DNA from: Mycobacterium sp. NBC_00419
GTDB taxonomy: Bacteria > Actinomycetota > Actinomycetes > Mycobacteriales > Mycobacteriaceae
Direction: 5' to 3'
Assembly: GCF_036023875.1 (NCBI RefSeq)
Contig: NZ_CP107931.1
Location: 186,001-250,000, forward strand
DNA: 64,000 bases
Shown here: positions 58,208-64,000 of the stretch, piece after piece
How the letters are laid out: the number at the start of each line of letters is the position of its first letter
Position numbering within the stretch: position 1 is the first letter of the stretch
Notes under the pieces: model-generated
Database searches by the model: none
What the model was told of the DNA's origin: nothing
What the model saw: the letters and a program-made list of their open reading frames with translations, nothing else
Program-made: the position numbers and the translations under genes

Positions 58208-59614
58208 CTACGAGTCGAACCCGAGCCCGAAGCGGTCCAGGGTGCGCAGGAAGACGTTGCGTTTGCCCGCATTGTGATCGGCCCGGTCCAGCGACCACTT
58301 GGTGGTCTGAATTCCGATGCTGGCGATCGGTTCCGGCGGGAACGGCAACGGCTTGCGGTTGACCATCTCCAACTCGGTGCGCTCGGTCGGGCGACCGCTC
58401 AGCAAGTCCAGGCAGACGTCGGCGGCGAACCGGGCGGCGCCCACACCGAGACCGGTGAACCCGTTGACGTAGGCGATGCGCCCGCGGCCGGCCAGCCCCC
58501 AGTGCGCGCAGAACCGGGTGTTGGTGTCGATCGCTCCGGCCCAGCGGTGGGTGAACTTGACGTCCTCGAGCTGCGGGAAGGTGATGAAGAAGTGCGCCGC
58601 GAGCCGGCGGTAGGTCTCGGGCCGGTCCTCGTACATCGGGTCAACCCGCCGGCCGTAGTGGTAGACCGCGTCGTAGCCGCCCCACACGATCCGGTTGTCG
58701 GCCGACAGCCGGTAGTAGTGGAACTGGTTGGAACTGTCGCCAATCCCGGGGCGTGAACGCCAGCCGATGCTGTCCAGTTGAGACTCCGACAGCGGCTCGG
58801 TCGCCAGCACGTAGTCGTATACCGGCACGGTGTAGAGCCGGTTGCGGCGCAGCAGGCTCGGGAACACGTTGGTGGCCAACACAACCTGGTCGGCGGTGAT
58901 CGCCCCGCCGCGGGTGCTCACCCGCACCGACGAGCGTTCGCGCTCCACCGATACGGCGGGGGTGTGCTCGAAGATCTGCACACCGTGTTCGGTGGCCGCC
59001 CGGGCCAGCTCGAACACCAGTCGCGCCGGATGCACGATCGCGCAGGTCTGCGCGGCGAACAGCCCGCCCAGGTAGGTCGGCGAGGCGACCTCGGCGCGCA
59101 CCGCGGCTTCGTCGAGGAACTGGCCGTCGCCGTCCTGCGCCGACTCCTTGAGCCAGTGGACCTGGTGCGGTTCGGTGGCCACTGTCAGCATGCCGGTGCG
59201 TTCCCAGTCCACCTTCATGCCGTGCGCCTCGATATCGGCTTGCATGCCGTCGAGGTTGGCCAGCCCCAGTTCCTCGAGACGGTCGAATTCGTCAGGCCAG
59301 CGCGACTTTCCGTTCTCCGCGCCATGGGTGATGCTGGCCTCGACGAAACCGCCATTGCGGCCGGAGGCTGCCCAGCCGACCCGCTCGGCCTCGATGAGGA
59401 CGACCCGGGCGCCGGGGTTGCGCTCGGCGGCGTGCAGCGCCGTCCACAGCCCGGCGTAGCCGCCGCCGACCACCAGCAGGTCACAGCTCAGCGCGCCGGG
59501 CAGCGGCGGGTACTCCGGCCTGGGGATGTCCAGCCACATCGAGCCGAAGGCGGCGGAGCCCAGCGAGCGCGCGATCAGTTCAGGATTGACATGCCGGTCA
59601 AAAACGGTCTGCAC
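58208..59614 (-). CDS. FAD-dependent oxidoreductase, D-amino-acid/glycine-oxidase fold
   Basis: A 468-residue DAO-family flavoprotein. The FAD site is DLLVVGGGYAGLWTALHAAE near residue 45, followed by VVLIEAERVGWAASGRNGGF, a glycine/sarcosine-oxidase-type flavin-contact motif. A C-terminal FAD segment, IAYVNGFTGLGVGAARFA, closes the domain. No cysteine for covalent flavin attachment is obvious in the usual place. Substrate is unknown: amine or amino acid oxidation is likely. ATG 59614 is the start; it begins a minus-strand gene downstream of the sterol-desaturase gene. Confidence 0.83.
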   Translation of the reverse strand: MQTVFDRHVNPELIARSLGSAAFGSMWLDIPRPEYPPLPGALSCDLLVVGGGYAGLWTALHAAERNPGARVVLIEAERVGWAASGRNGGFVEASITHGAENGKSRWPDEFDRLEELGLANLDGMQADIEAHGMKVDWERTGMLTVATEPHQVHWLKESAQDGDGQFLDEAAVRAEVASPTYLGGLFAAQTCAIVHPARLVFELARAATEHGVQIFEHTPAVSVERERSSVRVSTRGGAITADQVVLATNVFPSLLRRNRLYTVPVYDYVLATEPLSESQLDSIGWRSRPGIGDSSNQFHYYRLSADNRIVWGGYDAVYHYGRRVDPMYEDRPETYRRLAAHFFITFPQLEDVKFTHRWAGAIDTNTRFCAHWGLAGRGRIAYVNGFTGLGVGAARFAADVCLDLLSGRPTERTELEMVNRKPLPFPPEPIASIGIQTTKWSLDRADHNAGKRNVFLRTLDRFGLGFDS

Positions 59615-59670
59615 CTGGCCATGGTGCCACGTCGGGCGCGTCTACTTGGCGAACCGGGTGAGCTCGGTCC

Positions 59671-60576
59671 TTAAGTGGGTGCCCATCCGGGCGGGCCGAA
59701 AACATAGCCGAGCCGGTCGCGCCAGCGATTCGCCGACCGGACGTCGTGGGCGATGGCCACGTATTCGCGGGTCTGCAGCGTCCACAGATTGAAGGTGTTC
59801 ACCGGCTTGGTCAGGCCGTAGTGCGGCCGGAAGGTCTCGGCCTTGAAGGTCCCGAACAGCCGGTCCCAGATGATCAGAATGCCGCCGTAGTTCTTGTCCA
59901 GGTACTCCGGATCCATCCCGTGGTGGACCCGGTGGTGCGACGGTGTGTTGAAGACGAACTCGATCGGCCGGGGCAGGGTGCCGATGCGCTCGGTGTGGAT
60001 CCAGAACTGGTAGATCAGGCTGATCGAGAATCCGGTGAACACCATCCACGGAGGAACACCCAAGAGCGGCAACGGAATCCACATGATGATCTCGCCGCTG
60101 TTGTTCCATTTCTGGCGTAGCGCGGTGGCGAAGTTGTAGTAAATGCTGGAGTGGTGTGCCTGATGGGTGGCCCAGATCAGCCGGACCCGGTGGGCGATGC
60201 GGTGGTAGGCGTAATAGAGCACGTCCACCCCGACAATCGCGATGACCCAGGTGTACCACTTGCTCGGCGACAGGTGCCACGGCGCAACGTAGGCGTACAG
60301 CGCGGCATAGCCCAGCAGCGCCAGGAACTTCCAGGCGCCCATTGTCGCCACCGACACCAGACCCATCGAGATCGACGTCCACGCGTCCCGGGTCAGGTAT
60401 GCGCCCGTCCCCGGCCGGCCCGTTTCGCCGGTGTTCTCCAGCCGCTCGAGCTTGCGGGCAGCCGTCCACTCGACGGTCAGTAGCACCAGGAAGAACGGGA
60501 TCGCGAACAGCACCGGTTCGCGCATCTGCGGCGGGAGAACGGACAACATCTCCCCGATTCGGTCCACCGTGACCAC
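59671..60576 (-). CDS. Sterol-desaturase/fatty-acid-hydroxylase family membrane protein
   Basis: A 301-residue membrane di-iron enzyme. The eight-histidine pattern is visible: HRIAH (HX3H), HQAHHS (HX2HH), HHRVHH (HX2HH), with about four hydrophobic segments before and between. Such enzymes hydroxylate or desaturate C-H bonds of sterols, carotenoids or fatty acids using O2. Which lipid is acted on here is unknown. GTG 60576 is used; GTG 60567 is an alternative since GGGGAGG lies upstream of both. It precedes a membrane protein gene by 16 bp on the same strand. Confidence 0.85.
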   Translation of the reverse strand: MVTVDRIGEMLSVLPPQMREPVLFAIPFFLVLLTVEWTAARKLERLENTGETGRPGTGAYLTRDAWTSISMGLVSVATMGAWKFLALLGYAALYAYVAPWHLSPSKWYTWVIAIVGVDVLYYAYHRIAHRVRLIWATHQAHHSSIYYNFATALRQKWNNSGEIIMWIPLPLLGVPPWMVFTGFSISLIYQFWIHTERIGTLPRPIEFVFNTPSHHRVHHGMDPEYLDKNYGGILIIWDRLFGTFKAETFRPHYGLTKPVNTFNLWTLQTREYVAIAHDVRSANRWRDRLGYVFGPPGWAPT

Positions 60577-60592
60577 ACCTCCCCGCGCGAGC

Positions 60593-61567
60593 CTAAAGCT
60601 GCGCGTCCCGCTCGGCCGCGATGTCAGGCACGGCCACCAGTAACTGCCACACCAGGGTAGCCAGGCCCATGAACACGCCCTGCAGGGTCAGCACGAATAC
60701 GGCGTACTCATGCCATTTCGACACCACCTGGCCGCAGCCCACACCGTCCCAGGGCAGCGTCGACAATGTTCCCACCAGGCCCAGACACAGCAGCATGACG
60801 GTGATTCCGGTGGCGACCCGCTGAACCGGGTCGCGCAGATAGCGCCGGAAGAACCCGAACTCGATGCCCAACGTGATCAGCAGCAGCGGGATGACTTCGG
60901 TCATGTGCTCGAAGTAGCGCGGGCTGACCGCCCCGGCGCAGAAGTGCGCGTAAAACTCCCCGCGATCGACCAGGGCCATGTGCTCGGCCGCTGCCGCGGT
61001 GGCGGCATCCATCTCCCGCACCACGCCGACGTTGAGCGAGCCCCACCACAGCGCGGCGCCGGCATAGGCCGCGTAACTGCCGATCACCAGCGGGACCACG
61101 GCGCGCACCCGCTGCCAGTCCAGCGGCATCTCGGTGCGCCGTCGCGCGCTGACCAACGTCAGCGGGTCGGCGTTGAGCGAGGAGGTGAGCAGGATGCCCA
61201 GCACCACCGCCAGCACCACGGCCAGCAGCTGATTGACCCACACACCGGGGGTCACGTCGAAGACGTCGAGCACCACGTCGTAGACCACGACGAAGGCCGC
61301 CGCCGCACACCACCACCCCCACAGGCCGGGCGCACCGCCGTCGATACGCCCGATTGCCCGCTTGAGAAGGGCCACGGCCAGCAGCAGTGCGGCGTCAACG
61401 ACCAGCACCAATGTCCGCCACAGCGTGCCGTGCAGACCGGTGGCCTCGAGGAACGCGGTGACGACCTCTTCGCTGTAGGAGAAGCCGAACACCAGCAGCA
61501 GCGACACCACCCCGAAGGCCGCGCCGGTCAGTGAGCCGGAGCCTTTCACAGGTGTCTGTTGCGCCAC
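60593..61567 (-). CDS. Polytopic membrane protein of unknown function
   Basis: A 324-residue protein that I do not recognise. About eight hydrophobic segments are visible, for example VVSLLLVFGFSYSEEVV near residue 20, TLVLVVDAALLLAVALL near 50, and LVGTLSTLPWDGVGCGQ near 275. A loop of FYAHFCAGAVSPRYFEHM lies between segments. No catalytic motif or signal peptide is evident. GTG 61567 is preceded by GAGG. It sits between the sterol-desaturase gene and the carboxylesterase gene; cotranscription with both is likely but not proven. Could be an ion or lipid transport component. Confidence 0.55.
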   Translation of the reverse strand: MAQQTPVKGSGSLTGAAFGVVSLLLVFGFSYSEEVVTAFLEATGLHGTLWRTLVLVVDAALLLAVALLKRAIGRIDGGAPGLWGWWCAAAAFVVVYDVVLDVFDVTPGVWVNQLLAVVLAVVLGILLTSSLNADPLTLVSARRRTEMPLDWQRVRAVVPLVIGSYAAYAGAALWWGSLNVGVVREMDAATAAAAEHMALVDRGEFYAHFCAGAVSPRYFEHMTEVIPLLLITLGIEFGFFRRYLRDPVQRVATGITVMLLCLGLVGTLSTLPWDGVGCGQVVSKWHEYAVFVLTLQGVFMGLATLVWQLLVAVPDIAAERDAQL

Positions 61568-61619
61568 CCTCAGCAGGGTAGAGGGCTGCCCGCCACCGGG
61601 CCGCAGATTCGGCGGCCGG

Positions 61620-63179
61620 CTACCGGAAGCTGAGCACCTGGTCGCCCCAGGCCAGCCGGACCGGGCGATCGAGGTCGTCGACCACCGCGTCGTGGGCATC
61701 GATCACCAGCGTCGTGCGGTCGTCGGTGCGATAGGGCGCCCAGTGCGGCTCACCGGCCGGGCCTGCGGGTTCGGCGGCGGCGGCGAAGTTGGCCCACCGG
61801 GTGCGCATCCGCTGCGACAACGCCTCCCCCGTCTTGAGTCCGCCGAGCTTGAACGTGACATCACGCGAGCCGGACACGAGGTTGCCCCACACGTAGATCA
61901 GCTCGGTGGCGTGGGCGGCGCCCAGCCGGATCAGCTTGAAAATTGGTGTGGCCCAGTCGAATCGGTACAAGTAGACGGGCGCCACGGTGCTGTGGCCTTC
62001 AGCGAACCAGACCGTCGGCATGCGGAAGCCGACATCGCTGGCGACGCCGAGGCTGCGGGCGCGGGCACGCCGCGCCCGGTACACCGAGCCGATCTGCTCC
62101 TCGCTGGGTATCTGCAGCCCGGGCTGGTCGTCGGCGATCTCCTCGAACATGGTGCGAATCGCCTTGGGGGCGATGGGCATCAGCGGCGAACGCATGAACC
62201 GGAACAGGGCTGCCTCGTCCTTGTTGGTGCCGATCAGCAGCGGCACCGGCAGCGTCTTGCCTGCCCTGGCCAGCGTCACCGGATAGTCCGGTACCAGTTG
62301 ACCGTCGACGGTCGGGGCGAACGCCAACCGGCCGGGGGTGGCCGTCGGGACGTGGTCGAAGACGTGGGCCGAGGCGTCCACGAGTGCCTGTACCGGCGCG
62401 CGATGGGCTTCCTGGGCGGTCATGCCCAGCCGGTCGAGAACAAGTTGGGCCACCGCGTGCGCGCGGCGGCTGTCGTACACCGAGGTAGCCGGCGAACTCT
62501 GGGCGATGGCCCGCGAGAAGAGGCCCGCCGCCTCGGGAACCGCGAGCAGCGTGGTGACGATCCCCGCCCCGGCCGACTCGCCGAACAGTGTCACCCGGTC
62601 GGGGTCACCGCCGAAACCCGCGATGTTGTCGCGCACCCAGCGCAATGCGGCCAGCACGTCACGTAACGCGGTGTTGCTGTCGAAGCCCGCATCGAACGAC
62701 GAGAAGTCGACGAATCCGAGCGCACCGAGACGGTAGTTGATGGTCACCACGATCACGTCGGAACCGGTGGCCAGTTCGGTGCCGTCGTAGAGCGGCTGAC
62801 TTCCGGATCCGAAGATGTAGGCCCCGCCGTGCACCCACACCATCACCGGTTTCGGGTCACCTGTCGAAGCGCCGTTTGAATCGGAGGGCGCCCACACGTT
62901 GAGAAACAGGCAGTCCTCGTCGGCGCGGGTGCCCAGACCCATCGGGATCGGGCTGCGCGGCTGCGGGCTCACCGGTCCGAAGGCCGTCGCGTCGAGGACC
63001 TCGGTCCAGGGCTGCGGCGGCTGCGGCGCGCGCCAGCGCAGATCGCCGACCGGTGCCGCCGCGTAGCGCAGGCCCTTCCAGATCCGGACCCGGCCGTCGT
63101 CGCTACCCCGTACGGGCCCGTAGCCGGTCTCCACCACCGGGCGGTCCACGACCGGCCGGATGTTCGCATCCGCTGTCAT
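61620..63179 (-). CDS. Type B carboxylesterase
   Basis: A 519-residue alpha/beta-hydrolase of the carboxylesterase/lipase family. The oxyanion region is VMVWVHGGAYIFGSG near residue 113, the nucleophile elbow FGESAGAG (Ser near 199), the acid residue probably the Glu in GTNKDEAALF and the His in GAAHATELIYVW. ATG 63179 follows GGAGG by about 6 nt. No signal peptide is seen, so cytosolic. Substrate unknown; many relatives are promiscuous. It is divergent from the SMR pair with a 232-bp gap holding a long palindrome. Confidence 0.88.
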   Translation of the reverse strand: MTADANIRPVVDRPVVETGYGPVRGSDDGRVRIWKGLRYAAAPVGDLRWRAPQPPQPWTEVLDATAFGPVSPQPRSPIPMGLGTRADEDCLFLNVWAPSDSNGASTGDPKPVMVWVHGGAYIFGSGSQPLYDGTELATGSDVIVVTINYRLGALGFVDFSSFDAGFDSNTALRDVLAALRWVRDNIAGFGGDPDRVTLFGESAGAGIVTTLLAVPEAAGLFSRAIAQSSPATSVYDSRRAHAVAQLVLDRLGMTAQEAHRAPVQALVDASAHVFDHVPTATPGRLAFAPTVDGQLVPDYPVTLARAGKTLPVPLLIGTNKDEAALFRFMRSPLMPIAPKAIRTMFEEIADDQPGLQIPSEEQIGSVYRARRARARSLGVASDVGFRMPTVWFAEGHSTVAPVYLYRFDWATPIFKLIRLGAAHATELIYVWGNLVSGSRDVTFKLGGLKTGEALSQRMRTRWANFAAAAEPAGPAGEPHWAPYRTDDRTTLVIDAHDAVVDDLDRPVRLAWGDQVLSFR

Positions 63180-63311
63180 TGCTGTCCTCCATCGCAGCTT
63201 GCGCGTAACCATCCACGTTACCGACGGGTAATCGGCGGGGCTGCTGCCACCGGCCGTCACGCTGCTCACACGGCGATATCCTGGCGGGGCTGATCACTAT
63301 CGAGTCGCCAC

Positions 63312-63368
63312 CGAGTGGCCAGTTAATGCCCGATTTTCGCCCCGCCGCGTGTCCCAACTGGCCACTCG
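63312..63368. repeat. 13-bp perfect inverted repeat upstream of SMR genes
   Basis: CGAGTGGCCAGTT (63312-63324) and AACTGGCCACTCG (63356-63368) are perfect arms around a 31-bp centre. It lies 44 bp before the SMR start, within the 232-bp gap 63180-63411. It may be a regulator site pair, a leader hairpin or a dispersed palindrome. The upstream part of the gap shows nothing else recognisable. Confidence 0.65.
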
Positions 63369-63411
63369 CCGGGAGGCAGGCGGGCTGACCACCACGACGG
63401 AGGTGCTGGGC

Positions 63412-63756
63412 GTGCGGAAATGGGCGCTTCTGATGGGAGCGATCAGCACCGAGGTCAGCGGCACGCTGGCGTTGCGGGCCGCCCAGGACCACTCCGGGTG
63501 GCTGGTGCTCGTCGTCTCCGGGTACATCGCATCGTTCTTCTTCCTGAGCCTGGTGTTGCGGGCCGGGATGCCGGTCGGGGTCGCCTACGGCATCTGGGGC
63601 GCGCTGGGCACGGCGGCGACCGTGGTGATCGCCGCGGTGATCTTCGGTGACCCGTTCACCACCCCGATCATCGCCGGGATCGCCCTGATCATCGGGGGCG
63701 TGCTGATGGTCGAACTCGGATCGCGGCACAGCGGCGTCAGTGACAGCACCTCATGA
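63412..63756 (+). CDS. SMR-family multidrug/guanidinium-type exporter, subunit 1
   Basis: A 114-residue protein with four helices. The family Glu is in ISTEVSGTLALRAA (helix 1), GYIASFFFLSLVLRAGMPVGVAYGIWGALGTA forms helices 2 and 3 (shown in parts: PVGVAYGIWGALG is the signature), and helix 4 ends VLMVELGSRHS. GTG 63412 with GGAGGTG upstream is preferred; GTG 63349 falls inside the palindrome. It overlaps the next SMR gene by four bases, indicating a paired heteromeric exporter. Confidence 0.85.
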   Translation: MRKWALLMGAISTEVSGTLALRAAQDHSGWLVLVVSGYIASFFFLSLVLRAGMPVGVAYGIWGALGTAATVVIAAVIFGDPFTTPIIAGIALIIGGVLMVELGSRHSGVSDSTS

Positions 63757-64000
63757 TGTGGCTGACGCTGGCCGGCGCCATCGTGGTCGAGGTGTGCGCC
63801 ACGCTGTCGCTGCGCGCGTCGGACGGGTTCCGCAACAAGAAGTGGATCGTGCCGGTAGTCGCCGGCTACCTGGTGGCCTTCACCCTGCTGTCGCTGACGC
63901 TGGCGCAGGGAATGCCGGTCGGGATCGCCTACGGGGTGTGGTCGGCGGCCGGGGTCGCGCTGGTGGCGGTGGTCGCCAAGGCGGTCTGGGGTGAGCCGCT
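63753..64000 (+). CDS. SMR-family exporter, subunit 2, truncated by window end
   Basis: Eighty-two codons are present, then the window ends. The frame begins MMWLTLAGAIVVEVCATLSLRAS with the helix 1 Glu (VVEVCAT), followed by GYLVAFTLLSLTLAQGMPVGIAYGVWSA, the SMR signature. ATG 63753 overlaps the partner stop (ATGA). The paired arrangement suggests the two subunits work together in opposite orientations in the membrane, as in EbrAB-like pairs. Substrate not known. Confidence 0.83.
   Translation, partial: MMWLTLAGAIVVEVCATLSLRASDGFRNKKWIVPVVAGYLVAFTLLSLTLAQGMPVGIAYGVWSAAGVALVAVVAKAVWGEP

Noticed and set aside
63180..63411. Guanidine (ykkC-type) riboswitch before the SMR pair
   Set aside because: None of the ACGR loops or ykkC core sequences are visible; only a simple inverted repeat is present.

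Overview
The window looks like chromosomal DNA from a high-GC, probably fast-growing mycobacterium (Mycolicibacterium type). Diagnostic genes include the Apa antigen, GarA, SecA2, GuaB1, Ndh, BlaI with its M56 partner, and a ureABCFGD cluster without ureE. From memory of M. tuberculosis H37Rv, gene content and order follow Rv1863c down to about Rv1815. No transposase, integrase, prophage gene, CRISPR array, tRNA or rRNA was seen. PE/PPE genes of that H37Rv interval are absent, which fits an environmental species.

Layout: 1-7.6 kb holds a partial class III CoA-transferase gene, a phosphoketolase, a CPBP membrane protease, a CGNR regulator with a divergent unknown gene, a zinc alcohol dehydrogenase and an Acg-like nitroreductase behind DosR-like boxes. 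7.6-16.2 kb carries a GlsB-type membrane protein, Apa, molybdate ABC genes modC-modB (modA missing here), an SDR, an F420-type oxidoreductase, type II NADH dehydrogenase, a hemophore-like secreted protein and a PrrB-like histidine kinase. 16.2-20.5 kb is the urease operon. 20.6-26.4 kb holds a thioesterase, a gene behind an IdeR box, blaI with its M56 peptidase, gnd and guaB1. 26.5-29.9 kb is a small leader-like ORF coupled to two CNNM/CorC-type membrane proteins and a conserved unknown. 30-34.3 kb holds malate synthase G and a VWA membrane protein.

34.3-46.5 kb runs almost wholly on the minus strand: an alpha/beta hydrolase, gcvP behind a tandem glycine riboswitch, resR, a BFN-domain protein, an FtsR-type MerR regulator, garA, gcvH, two DUF881 proteins around a small basic membrane protein, a CDP-alcohol phosphatidyltransferase and secA2. 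Glycine cleavage, GarA control of glutamate/2-oxoglutarate flux and cell-envelope genes lie side by side.

46.6-52.4 kb is the most unusual part: three tandem BacA/SbmA-like ABC half-transporters, where H37Rv has one (Rv1819c). The third copy has arginine in place of the Walker A lysine. 52.4-56.6 kb is accessory: a VOC, ketosteroid-dehydrogenase-like flavoprotein and metallo-beta-lactamase-fold operon behind a perfect KstR-type box, then a TetR gene with duplicated operator-like sites and a divergent Ddn-like protein. 56.6-64 kb has a secreted serine protease, a LysM plus B-lectin protein, an amino-acid-oxidase-like flavoprotein, a sterol-desaturase-family enzyme, a membrane protein, a type B carboxylesterase and paired SMR exporters (second one cut by the window end). 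Three long palindromic elements sit in the gaps of this last part.

The best candidates for something undescribed are the three-gene ABC array with a variant ATP site, and the proline/acid-rich 44-codon ORF coupled to the CNNM pair.
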